Shown one piece after another: positions 44,738-56,300 of a DNA stretch of 64,000 nt. Under the pieces are notes generated by a model, which saw only the letters and a program-made list of their open reading frames with translations, was not told the origin of the DNA and ran no database searches. A program made the position numbers and the translations under genes. The stretch covers positions 3,720,001-3,784,000 of the forward strand of contig JAOVFP010000011.1 of NCBI GenBank assembly GCA_025738555.1, given 5' to 3'. Position 1 is the stretch's first letter; every line of letters begins with the position of its first letter. The stretch is from Cyathus striatus. Its lineage: Eukaryota; Basidiomycota; Agaricomycetes; Agaricales; Nidulariaceae.

Positions 44738-46249
44738 ATGGCTCCAACTGGGACTTCAGTTACTCGCACAGCGCATACCACTAGTCATACCAATGCTGTG
44801 GGTGCTCGTGCCACCCGTGCAGCTACGAGGCAACAGCCTCCAAGGAGTACTTCAGGTTCTCTACCTTCTACACCGTCTCAGGTTACACCCAGTCCAGCAC
44901 CACCTCCTAGTGCTACTTTCCTGGGTCCACCCTCGACTTCCGCTCAGCTACTTTCTGTTCCTGCTGCCGGGAACCTCGGATCTGCTCAGGCTCCTTCGGA
45001 TGGCACTCCACCGCCATATGGTACAGTCACAGCAGACCGGGACACTCCCGAGGGTCACGGCTCCGATGGTGGTACCATTGGACCGCCACCTCCACCTCCT
45101 TCTCAGCCCAATCCTCCGTCTCCACCATCCTCAGACTCAGGGGATGATGGTGATGAGGATGATGTTGACAATTCCAGGCACACACCTCTTGCGCGCCACT
45201 CCTGGGAAGACCGGCTTGCTGAAGCTCTTTTGAGAGTTGCGGAATCCGCCCGGGGTACATCGGGATCACATCGGGAACGCAACGTTCAAAAGCCAGATAC
45301 TTTTGACGGTTCCAGTGCTGAGAAGTTGGAGCAGTTCATTACTCAATGCCAAATTTACTTCCAGAATAATCCTTCCCAATACTCGGATGGACACTCCCAA
45401 GTCAACTTCGCTCTCGCATATCTTCGGGATACCGCGCTTCAGCTCGTTATGCCGACCCTCTCCAATCCCTATGCTGATGATGAGTTCCTTCACTCTTGGG
45501 AGGTTTTTGTCGTCATGCTAGAGGATAACTTCGGGTTAGCGAACCCGGAAGGGGATGCCGAGAATGATCTGGATGTCCTCATTATGAAGGATTCACAGAA
45601 ACTGTCCAAGTATCTTGTACAGTTCAACAGGCTTGCACAGCGCACCGACTGGGATGATAAGTCCTTATGCCACCGACTCTATTCCGGGTTTCCGGGTCGC
45701 ATTAAGGATGAGATCTCTCATGTTGGGAAACCTACCACAAAGTGCGGGATGATTAAACTAGCTCAAGGGATCGATAGTTGATACTGGGAACGCCAGTCCG
45801 AGCATACGCAGGAATCCCACCAGCCTTGGGGTCCGTGGGTTCCGGATAGCTCTGTTAGAGCTACTACAAACCGCCCCGCAGTCACCCCGGCGCCTTCCCG
45901 CCTCGTTTCGGGTCAATATGCGCCACGTCCGAGTTATCCCCATTGTGCTGGTAGTCACCCGCCTCGTTCGTCACAGCCTCCTCAGCAACGGAGGCCGGAA
46001 TTGAATGACAAGGTTGGTCGAGATGGCAAACTTTTGCCACAAGAACGTCAGCGTCGCATGGACAACAATCTATGCTTGTTCTGCAGTAATCCGGGGCATC
46101 GCGCCAAAGAATGTCCCCGCTCTGCCTCTTCCGCGGCTAGAGCCCGGGCATCCGGAATATCCGCTTCGGCTCCTACGTCGGCTTCTGCGGGTCCTTCAAC
46201 CCGCAGGTCCGCGCCTCTTTCCAACCCGGCTTCAGGTTCCAAAAAATAG
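44738..46249 (+). pseudogene. gag: gag, with internal TGA
   Basis: Capsid/nucleocapsid polyprotein. From ATG 44738 a Pro/Ser-rich leader is followed by the retrotransposon gag core (DTFDGSSAEKLEQFITQCQI, LVQFNRLAQRTDWDDKSLCH). The frame meets TGA at 45779-45781, then continues open in the same frame (YWERQSEHTQESHQPWGPWV) to a nucleocapsid zinc knuckle CLFCSNPGHRAKEC (CX2CX4HX4C, about 46066-46107). It ends at TAG 46247-46249 directly after a run of six A. The internal TGA sits where a CGA (Arg) would fit and is a likely CpG deamination. The pol frame is -1 relative to gag. Confidence 0.9.
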
Positions 46250-49200
46250 GGAGCGGTCCTCTGGACATCACACAAGCCAAGGACCGTGTTGTTCCCCCTT
46301 GTGCGCAGCCGATGCAGGTAAGACTCAACGCTTCCGCTCTTTCAGACCCCAATGCCCTTCATATTTCACTTTGTAGTACCATCCATGCTCTCCCTACACC
46401 CTGTACAGTTTCATATAGCGCTCTAGTCGATTCGGGTTCTACCCATTGTTTTATGGATTCATCTTTCATTCGGACACATGCTATTCCTACCTCACCTACT
46501 CCACCTATCGCTCTCAGACTTTTCGATGGCACCACCAATCATGTTATAACCGAGTTTGTTACACTGCCTGTACTATTCCCTACCGGTGAATGTATTACAG
46601 TCGAACTCTATGTGACACCTCTTGATTCCGTGTGTTCTGCAGTCCTAGGATACAATTGGCTCACCTGCTTCAATCCGTTGATTGACTGGGTATCGGGCTC
46701 ATTAACATTCCGGACTCCAGACACTTCCGAGCAACTTCTGCTCAAATCCAGGATCTCGGAACCAGGTTCCGCTTCCGAGGATCCATCTCCGGTCACCTCT
46801 GATGAGTCTCTGCCACCTCCTCCTAGCATTTCGCTAATAAATGGTGCCGCCTTCTCGCGTGCATGCCGTTTAGAAGGAGCACAGACTTTCCGTACCCAGC
46901 TTGGTGCTGTCGCTTCCACCGCTGCCCTCAATCCAGAGGAAGCTCCAGATCTCTCTTCAATACTGTCTGAGTATCACGAGTTTGCTGATGTATTTAGCAA
47001 GTCCCGGGCAGATACACTTGCCCCTCACTGTCCCTACGACTTAAAGATCAACCTAGAAGAAGGTGCTTCACCTCCTGTAGGTCGGATCTATTCCCTTTCC
47101 CAATCCGAGCTTTCCGCTCTTCGGGAATTCATCGATGAACATATCCGGATCGGATTTATTCAACCTTCACGCTCTCCGCACAGGGCTCCCGTCCTTTTTG
47201 TCCGCAAGAAGGATGGATCGCTTCGGCTTTGTGTGGATTTCCGCGGGTTGAACGCTATTTCTAAAAAGGATCGTTATCCTTTGCCACTCATTTCAGATTT
47301 GCTCAACAGTCCCCGTCACGCCCGTATCTACACCAAGATCGACCTGCGTCATGCGTACCACCTGGTCTGCATTGCCGAGGACGATGAATGGAAAACCGCT
47401 TTCCGGACTCGCTATGGATCCTTTGAATGGCTAGTCATGCCCTTCGGACTTTCCAATGCACCCGCGGGTTTCCAACGCTTCATGAACGATGTTTTCAAAG
47501 ACCTTCTTGATGTGTGCATCATAGTTTATTTGGATGACATCCTTATATACTCTGATAACCTTGCGCAACATCGCCAACATGTCAGGGAAGTCTTGCATCG
47601 ACTCTGGAAGCATGGGTTGTATGCGCGTGCGGATAAGTGTGAGTTCCACTCGGAATCCGTGGAATATCTCGGATATATACTATCGCCCAACGGTCTCACC
47701 ATGTCTCCAACAAAGGTGAAGACTATTCAAGAATGGCTGGAACCAAGGAAAGTGAAAGACATTCAATCCTTCCTTGGGTTCGCTAATTTCTATTGGCGTT
47801 TTATATACAACTATTCCAACATAGTTGTTCCGCTCACCCGCCTTACCCGGAAGGGTAATCCGTGGAACTTCTCAGAAAAATGCTGTTCCGCTTTTACTGA
47901 ACTTAAGGACGCTTTCATGTCGGCACCCATCCTTACCCATTGGGTTCCCAACAAGCAGCTCATCGTGGAAACCGATGCTTCGGATTACGCGTTGGCTGCT
48001 ATCCTGTCTATAGTTTCCGATGATGGCGAGATTCACCCTATCACTTTCCACTCACGAACCTTTACACCTCCCGAGTTAAACTACGACACCCACGACAAGG
48101 AATTGCTTGCTATCTTCGAAGCATTCCAAGTCTGGCGTCATTACCTGGAAGGTTCTGGTTCACCCATCGATGTCGTCACAGACCACAAGAACTTGGAATA
48201 CTTTTCCACAACCAAGATCTTGTCCCGACGACAAGCCCGATGGTCCGAGTATCTTTCCCAGTTCAATCTAGTTATCCGCTTTTGACCTGGAAAACTCGGG
48301 GTGAAGCCGGATGCTCTGACTAGACGATGGGACGTCTACCCTAAAGAGGGGGATAGCAACTACGCTAAGGTCAATCCACATAACTATCGTCCAGTATTCA
48401 CCCAGGAACAGCTTATCACTTCTCTCCGAGCAACCTCACTTATTGTACCTGCTCTTCGCGCTAGTATCATCATGGACATTGAACAGTTACATACTGACAT
48501 ATTATCAGCTCTCCCTAATGACCCAGTCGCAGTTATCCGAATGCGGACTCCTGAGAATCGTTGGACTGTAACCCCAGACGGTTTCCTCCGTCTAGATAAC
48601 CGGATCTATGTTCCAGACTCCGGAACCCTTCGGCTTCGGGTTTTACAGTACAAACACAACCACCCGCTTTCAGGACACCTTGAACAGAACAAGACCCTCG
48701 AGCTAATTCGACACGAATATACTTGGCCGCTTATACGGACGTTTGTAAAGGACTATTGTAAGTCTTGTAATACTTGCATGCGTTCTAAACCACAGCACCA
48801 CCGCCCGTATGGAACCCTGAAACAACTTCCGGTTCCCGGACGCCCATGGCATTCAATATCTATGGATTTCATAGATCAACTTCCAAAATCATCGGCTTCC
48901 AAGTATGATTCTATACTCGTTATTGTGGATCGTTTCTCCAAGCAATCTATCTTCATTCCCACTCATACCACTTGCTCTTCTTCCGACCTTGCGCTTCTAT
49001 TTGTACTTCATGTCTTTTCCAAGCACGGAGTCCCGGAACACATCACTTCCGATCGTGGTTCCGAGTTTGTGTCACATTTCTTCCGCTCCCTCGGTATGGC
49101 CCTCGACATCACTTTACATTTCACCTCGGGTTATCACCCCGAAGGCGACGGCCAAACGGAACGCACAAACCAAACTCTGGAACAATACCTTTGGGCCTAC

Positions 49201-49947
49201 TGCAACTACCAGCAGGATAACTGGTGTGATCTCTTACCTCTTGCTGAATTTGCTTACAATAATGCACCGAGCGCAACCACAGGAATTTCACCGTTCTATG
49301 CAAACAAGGGTTATCACCCGAACCTTGCGATACATCCGGAACGTGATCTCACTTCCGCCCGTGCCCGGCACTTCGCAGTAAACCTCGAGGAACTTCACGA
49401 GATGCTTCGGACCGAAATACTCAGTGCGCAGAAACGGTATCAAGCACCCGCCGATGCGCGTCGCAAACCCGCACCCACATTCCCTGTCGGGACAAAGGTA
49501 TACGTTAAAGCCGAGTACTTCCGGACAACCCGACCATCCCGGAAACTTGCAGAAAAGTTCCTAGGACCTTTTGAAGTCATTGCACTTGCCGGATCGCATT
49601 CGCGTACCTTGCGCCTTCCAGAACAATTTCGTGCAGTCCACCCAGTATTCCATGTATCCATGCTTGAACCCAATACTGAAAATACTATTCCAGATCGCAT
49701 TATTCCTCCACCACCACCTGTCCAGGTTGATGGTGATATTGAATACGAGGTCTCGGAAATCTTGGACTCTAAACTGGATCGTCGTTTGCGTTGCAAACTG
49801 AGGTACTACGTACGCTGGCTAGGGTATGAAGGGACCGATGAAGAGTTTTCATGGCTTCTGGCCACGGAACTGGAACACGCTACGGATATCATTGAAGAGT
49901 TCCACTCCCGTTATCTGGATAAGCCCGGCCCTACTCCTATTTCTTAA
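46250..49947 (+). pseudogene. pol: pol: protease, reverse transcriptase, RNase H, integrase, chromodomain; one internal TGA
   Basis: Polyprotein in frame -1 to gag, open from the gag end; the first ATG is 46312. The aspartic protease has ALVDSGSTHCF (about 46420). Reverse transcriptase has KKDGSLRLCVDFRGLN, YPLPLISDLL, MPFGLSNAPAGFQRF and the catalytic YLDDIL (about 47527). RNase H has ETDASDYALAAIL and TDHKNLEYF. After a TGA (48283-48285) the frame continues with GVKPDALTRRWDVYP. The integrase has the HHCC finger, MDFIDQLP, TSDRGSEF and GQTERTNQTLEQ (catalytic D, D, E). The C-terminus is a chromodomain (YEVSEILDSKL, YYVRWLGYEG, FSWL, about 49739-49920), which targets integration to modified chromatin in studied elements. 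Only the one stop breaks the frame. Confidence 0.93.
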
Positions 49948-50071
49948 TTTTCACGTTACTTATTATCCGCTTGCAGTTTCACCTTATACAAAAACCAAAA
50001 ACAACGAATAACAACCAAAAAGCAAGATAAAAGTACATTAATTCTTTGGTAACGTGTTATGACCATTTCCA

Positions 50072-51219
50072 TTACTCCCTCTGCGTCTGCGACTCGACCC
50101 GAGCTCCTACTTCACCTTCCGACGTAATCCCGGAACCCGTAACAACTTCCTCGTATGCATCCGGATCCCGGAGGCATTCCGCGAGCAGGGTTTCGATGTT
50201 GGAAACATGGACGACGTGCTTGGATACTTCGGCAACTACTCGCGACAACTTACCAAGTTCGCCTACCACTTGGCGATTGGTATCTGCGAGGTTTCCGAGT
50301 TGAGTGATCATCTCCCTTTGCAAAGAGATGATAGTATCATTCTGCAGCCGCATCGCGCTTAGGATGGATGTTGCGACATTCATGGAAGTGGACAAGGAGA
50401 CCAGATTAGCAGAATCGTTTGCACTAGAGGAATGGAACGATGGACCCGCTACTGCAGATGAAGGACGGATAAACTCATCATCCGTGTCGTCGATCCGAGC
50501 CCGCTTCATGCTTTGACGAGACGACTGGCGAGATGGCGCAACGGATGGGGGACCCATGTGAGTATCCGAGTGTTCCGAAGGACCGGATGGAACAGGACTT
50601 GTTCCGGCTTTGTTCCAGCCTCGAGTGCTAAGGGAACATTTTCCCTTAAGCACCCCGCAAGCAACGCAAGCACTACAGGGAGTTCCTATAAACTATACAG
50701 ACCGATAATTCTGTTTTACTCACCTGTTTGACTCCCTCAAGCGATAACACTCAGTTCCCTGATCCTGACAGTTTATGCAAGGCACATCATGATAGTATCG
50801 TAGTTCTGTTGGCTCCCCAGAATCATCCGTACCCTTACCCTTACTATTCCCTATGTTTCCACCACTTTCCGCCTCATATCCAGAACCCGTCATGTCTCCC
50901 GACGCTTCCGACCCACTCCCGACACTCGTCTCCGTCGGATTAACGACCTGCGGCATAACCATGTTTGCCGCCTTCTCGAACGAACAGATGGAAGCGTTGC
51001 CGGTGGAACAGCAATGTACGCGGCGTTCTCCCGCCTTGGAGCCAGATTTATAGGCCTCGGCTTTGGTCTCGGCTTTCCGGAACTACTCCGGGATGCTGGA
51101 GTCGAATTTTCTGACTGTTGGTTGGCCGCACGATAGGCTAGGAAAGCAGCATAATCTTCCGAAGAAATATTTGCTAGATTGACACTCTTATCCATGATGG
51201 GGTTATATTTTTCGCACAC
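50072..51219 (-). CDS. Antisense spliced accessory gene inside the retrotransposon; cysteine-rich and coiled-coil
   Basis: On the strand opposite to gag-pol. Exon 2 (50672-50072) joins upstream sequence through a 51-nt GT..AG intron (50723-50673). The junction restores a cysteine-rich module, VPCINCQDQGTECYRLRESN then SACVACGVLKGKCSLST (C-X2-C-X6-C, X8, C-X2-C-X5-C, reminiscent of zinc-binding modules of basidiomycete repeat proteins). Downstream are a Ser/Pro-rich part with a basic KRAR, then a long predicted helix (SLSTSMNVATSILSAMRLQN, QREMITQLGNLADTNRQVVG). Upstream, ATG 51219 opens a frame (DKSVNLANISSEDYAAFLAY) that is one base out of register with KAETKAEAYKSGSKAGERR near 51090. So the first exon has either another intron, another start or a frameshift. 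Function unknown. Confidence 0.65.
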
Positions 51220-51242
51220 AGTATGACCTCGTGGGCTCGGCC

Positions 51243-51257
51243 CTAAAAGGGGGATAC
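51243..51257 (+). promoter_or_regulatory. Polypurine tract for plus-strand DNA synthesis
   Basis: CTAAAAGGGGGATAC immediately upstream of the 3' LTR. The purine run and position are as expected for second-strand priming in LTR elements. Confidence 0.75.
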
Positions 51258-52023
51258 TGTTATATCCGTGTCCGGATACATCGTGCCAACGTTCCCACGT
51301 GACCTTCCAACATACCCGGTCCGTTCCCGGAACGTACCCGCTTCAGGTTTACACTTCCCGACGTTCCCGCCCGGGAACGTACCCGGAACCCGTCGGGTTT
51401 TCTATTGGGTATCCCGGATACGTACTTTCTCTTATGACAGCCTCACCGCGTCATCATTCTATTACTCCTCCCTTCCATTCCTACTTATACGTTTCATTAT
51501 GGCCTTTGTAGATTAGTTCCTTATTCTTCATTCTGAGCGCGTCATTTGCGCCCCTACTCCGCTTTGCCCAGACTTCATTTCCTACTTACTCCTTTGACTT
51601 GTCCTTTGTATAATACTTCTACATTCGTATCTACAGGTTACTACTTAGTATAAGTAGTCTTCCAGATGTAATAGGTAGTCTTCAGTATTCGTATCAACTC
51701 TGTACACTTTCTTCCTACTCTAAGTTCCGAAACCTGCTCCGGGTTTTCCTTCGGGTTTCTCTCCCGCTACCTAGTGTAGTGGCGAAGCCTTCTCTTATAC
51801 TCTGGAACGTCTTCCTTGGTTACATATCATCTTCCTCGAAATACGAACCATTCCCTGGGGATATCCAGGTGGCGCAGCACACAAGCTGAAGCCACGGTTC
51901 TTTCCGCACTCCTGCTCTACATTTCCGCACCCGTACTCACTTCGGGTTTCCGTTATAGTTCTCCCACACCCTCCGGGTGTCTTCGCAACCACTTCTAAGC
52001 AGGAAGAGAATTGGTACGTAACA
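51258..52023 (+). repeat. 3' long terminal repeat
   Basis: 766 bp, aligned without gaps to the 5' LTR as far as I could follow by eye, with roughly twelve substitutions, nearly all transitions at CpG/TpG/CpA positions. In most the 5' LTR carries the T or A form (for example AATGTACCTGG against AACGTACCCGG). Confidence 0.95.
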
Positions 52024-52028
52024 ATTCA
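52024..52028. repeat. Target-site duplication of the LTR retrotransposon, right (ATTCA)
   Basis: Exact partner of 43931-43935. Confidence 0.9.
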
Positions 52029-53335
52029 CTAGTGGTGGCATTGTCGACCGCAGTACTGAAGAAGCTATCAGTGTCGGACAGTACCCAATATATAAGCATG
52101 TCAACCAGTAAGATCCGTGGACATATCATTTATGAATAATACCTAGAGCCGGCTGTCGCCGGCAGAGCCCACTAACTACTTTAACTTACCTGACCCAGGA
52201 AAGATACAAACATCTAAACTAATTGAAATTGAAGGTAGAAATGCGATGGTAAGAAGCAATAATAAGATGTTTGAAATATCTAATATAAGCTGAATTAGTA
52301 CTTAGACTCAAGACCTAAAATGGAGGGGCAGACTCCATATTCAATGGGCAACAATGTACCACATATCATATAAGTATATCAAATGTGAGTATCTCCACAG
52401 ACTACAGTAAAATTAAAATGAGACTCATGCACTACAGTACCATGCAACCATTGACTGAAAGACTTTTGATTGACTTGAAATTCGAAGATAAGTGCTCTTA
52501 AGTTTGCAAAACCTGAATAGGATGAACAAAGCTGCAATAGGGAAATTGCCGAAGATTACAGCGCATGACCACAGCGACCCTGTCGGCGTGTCGGCATCGA
52601 AATTTACTGCCAAAAAATGTTTGAACAGCACCCTATAACCCTACTAACTAAAGTTAGTGGGAATAACATCTGCTTGATATGTAATTGGCTGAAGAACAAC
52701 AGCAACTTGACAATGGCATAATGTATGACGTAAGAGGGCCGCTATAAATACAGTCCTCATGTCAGAATGTAGACAAGTCCATGTCCGGCTTGCGCAGATC
52801 AAGTTAGGGATAAAGATACATTCCCGGCTGGCGATTCAGAGCACTGCGCAGCGCTGTTTCTGGCCGAGTTGACCATGATGATGAGAAATATGTTCCTTGT
52901 TAGATAGAGCGACGATCCCGACTCGAATCTAGTGTGGGTGCTGGCAATACAAATTACAATACGGGTCAGCGGAAAGCGGGTGGATGCGATTAAAAAGGAG
53001 CCGGTATTTGTCCCGCTGGATGACAGCCCAAACACCGGTGACGCTCCGGAAGCCCTCAAAGGTTTTAATTTGAGGCCGCGGCGAATCGAGTGGGTTGAAA
53101 TTTAAGCCTGGCCTCGGTTTATTTCCTCGAACCACTTCTTTCTTCTCTTCATTTTCATTCATACGGATACCCACAGGAACAGTCTCATCCATCAAACCTT
53201 GAAAAGCTTCGAACCGGATACACATCACGAATAGCTCAAAAGAGCGTGTAGGGTTGTACAGCCCCTGGAACCTGCTACTTATAGAATTCAACTTGGATTT
53301 TTAGATTTTTTTTTCAACGTTCATTCTCGTCTGCC
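52029..53335. other. Intergenic region between the retrotransposon and the protease gene
   Basis: No recognised gene. A 120-codon minus-strand frame (52929-53291) has plausible composition (GNKPRPGLNFNPLDSPRPQI) and is divergent from the protease gene with only 45 bp between. It has no family match I can name. A short GC-rich hairpin (CCGGC...GCCGG) lies at about 52149-52163. Confidence 0.35.
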
Positions 53336-56300
53336 ATGGCACGATGGGGCCCCGTACGCTCGTTGCTGGCTCTCGCGCCCGTGCTTATTGCTGCCCCCTT
53401 CTTGGGGTGGAAGATTCATTACAGTACGTCTCTCTTCCCCTCTCCCCCCCTTCTTCCTCTCACTAACATTGCTGTATGTAGATTTACCAGACCCAATAAC
53501 AGACCTGTACGCCCCCCACCCCCCTTCCCCCCCTCCCACTAACACAAAAGAACAGAACAAACCCCCTCACAGCCCTCCCCCAAATCTCCGAATCAAACAT
53601 CCTAAACTACACGCGGCACCTCTCTGAGGAAATCGGTTTCCGCACAGTGGGAACGAGGGAACATGCTCATGCGGACGCATACATGTTCCAGCAGATTACG
53701 AAGATTAAGCAGCATTGCGATGAGGTTGTTGCTCGTAACCCTGGGAGGAAGTTGGAATGTGAGGTGTGGAGGCAGGAGGGGAGTGGAAGTCATAGGTTCG
53801 TTTCTTCCCCTCTTTTGTGTATTGGCGCTGAAAAGAGAGTAGATTCGACATGATGGGAAAACGCCTTTACAAAACCTATCGTCACCTATCGAATTTTGTC
53901 GTCCGTCTTTCCAACGCAACACCACAAGGCAAAGAACACTCTGTGCTCGTCAATGCACATTTGGATTCGACGATTCCCTCACCTGGAGCAGCGGACGATG
54001 CGATTTCCGTGGGCGTGATGTTGGATTGTATTAGAGTTTTGGTGGATACCCCCGAGTGGGAACCTGAGTATAGTGTTGTTTTCTGTGGGTTCTTTCTTTG
54101 AGTGCGGTGGGATGGAGACTGATACTTTTTCGACAGTGTTTAATCATGCGGAAGAATCGTTACAGGATGGATCGCATTTGTTTTCGACGCAGCATGAGGT
54201 TGCGCCTACGTATGTCCCTCTTTCCCTCTTCCCCCCCCTCTTCCCTCATTCTTACTCCCCTCTCTCCTATATGCAGTGTAAGAGCCATGATCAATCTCGA
54301 AGGTACTCCTCTCCCTCTTCACGGAATGAAGTAGCTGATAATGGTGGTGGTGGTGTGTAGCTGCGGGTACGCAAGGCCGCGAGCTCCTCTTCCAAGCTAC
54401 ATCGGAGGAGATGATTATGGCTTATTCCCATGTTCCTAGGTATACTCCTTCTCTCTTTGTCTTTTACCCCCACATGGGCATGTTAGGCCTCCTTTACGTT
54501 GCTCCAGTCTCTTTTCGTCTTTCGACCCCGTTTCATTTCCTTACTGTACCTCTTTCACCTTTTCGTTTCTGTCGAGTTTCGAGCTTGCCTCCCCCTCATT
54601 CTTCTGATTACACGCCCGCTAACGCACCCCCCAGACCATTCGGAACAATATTCGCAAACGACGTATTTGGATCTGGAATTATGCTTTCCGAGTACGTCCC
54701 CCCTTCCCCCTCCCTCTCCTCCATTCTCTAGTCTAATACGGACACAGCACGGATTTCCGACAATTTGAAGAATATCTGAACGTTACTGGACTTGATGTAC
54801 GTTTTCTTTGAATTTTGGGAAAAGGGGGGTGCTGATATAGGGAATAGATGGCGATTGTAGGGAATAGCTATTTGTATCATATGAGGAAGGATTTGGTTGA
54901 GCATATTGAGGCTGGTGTTGCGCAGGTTCGTGTCTTTTTTTGACTTTATCCCTGGTTTGCTTTTGCTTTACGTTGCTTTTTCTGGTTTCACTGCTTATTT
55001 ACTTTTTAGTCGTCTCCTCCCCGTTCCCTGCCCTTCCTGTATGCCTGCTTGTCACTTCTACTTGCTCTTCCTTCCCCCTTCCTTTTCTATGCTTCTCCCC
55101 CTCTCCTTGCCTTGTCTACGCCTCTCCACCTCCTCTTACCTACGCTCCTCCCCTTTCCCGTTCTCCGCGCTCCGCGCTCCTCCCCCTTTCCTTGCCTTCT
55201 CTACGCTCCTCATCCCCTTTCCTTCGCTATGCTTCTCTTCCTCCCCTTGCCTTCCCTACGCTCCCTTCTCTTCACCCTTCCTCCTTCCCCCACTTCCCAT
55301 CCTTCCTTTAACAAGTTCACATTTCTCTCTCCCTTCTCCTCATGCACCACGCTAACAACACCCCCAACAGAACATGGGCGAAAATGCCCTCGCTCTCCTC
55401 CTCCACCTCTCCGCCCCAGGCTCTCCTCTCCCCTCTCTCACAGAAGGCTACACCCGCCCACAAACAGTCTTCTTCTCCCACTTAGGGCACTTCTTCATCT
55501 ACTCCTTCTCAACAGCTAAAAAGATCTACGGAACCCTTTTAGCACTATGCACAGTATACGTGTACATGACGCATGTGGACTCTGCTCCGGGTCTCAAAAA
55601 GAAACCGGGTGTGCTGGGGGAGACAAAGAAGGCAGTGTGCGCGTTGGGAGCTGCTAGTCTTGGTGTTGTTCTGGTGCCTAATGTGGTTGCGTGGGTCATG
55701 AGGGATGTGCTTGGACGTGGGATGAGTTGGTTTTCGAATCCGTATGCGCCTGTGGGGTTGTTTGTTCCTCCTGCGCTTTTCGGTTCGTCCCCCTTTCCTC
55801 TTGTCTTTCGAGGTCGAAGTGGAAATGCTGATATGTACTTGTGGTGTAGGATTGTTGCTCTCGCAGTACCTCGTCGGACCGATACCAGAACGTACAGCAT
55901 TCACATCGATATTGCTCTTACAGTTCTTTTTAGCATTTGGAATTCAGATGTTGGGAGTTGGATCGGCTGCGCTGTTTATTGTCTCTGCGATTCCGCTGTT
56001 TGCTGTTTTGATTGTTAATCCTGTTCGTTCTCTGTTTGTTTTGTTGCCTCTGGTTGTACACTGACACGGGATAGTTGTTTGCTAGTTCGCCTGGGGAAAT
56101 TGCGTTGCCTACGTATGTCCTTGGGCAGGCTTTCCCTTTGCTTACGGGGACACTTTTGATATTGCCTATTTTGGATGTTTTTGTTCCCCTCGTATGTCCC
56201 CCTCCCCCTCCCTTCTTACCCTTGCTGATTCGGTATAGACTGGAAGAATAGGAGATACACCAGCAGACAATATTATCGGAACCGCTGTGGCTATTATCTC

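Larger units (their letters stand above)
43936..52023 (+). mobile_element. Ty3/gypsy chromovirus LTR retrotransposon, 8,088 bp, full length
   Basis: Complete element bounded by two 766-bp LTRs (TG...CA ends) and a perfect 5-bp duplication. The internal region carries gag with a zinc knuckle, then pol in the order protease, reverse transcriptase, RNase H, integrase and chromodomain, the order that defines Ty3/gypsy chromoviruses. A polypurine tract precedes the 3' LTR. Between pol and the 3' LTR lies an antisense spliced gene. gag and pol each contain one TGA that looks like a CpG-decayed CGA, so this copy is probably not autonomous. LTRs differ at about a dozen positions, almost all C/T or G/A, implying recent insertion. 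Confidence 0.95.

Noticed and set aside
44706..45233. 175-codon frame overlapping the start of gag
   Set aside because: It is in a different frame from the recognised gag core and is a by-product of the Pro/Ser-rich gag leader.
52029..53291. A gene divergent from the protease (52929-53291 frame)
   Set aside because: Plausible composition, but only 45 bp from the protease ATG, with no recognisable family and no clear exon chain.
54897..55519. Long plus-strand frames of 152-156 codons rich in Leu, Ser, Pro
   Set aside because: They are products of the CT-rich intron repeat of the protease gene; correct splicing removes this sequence.
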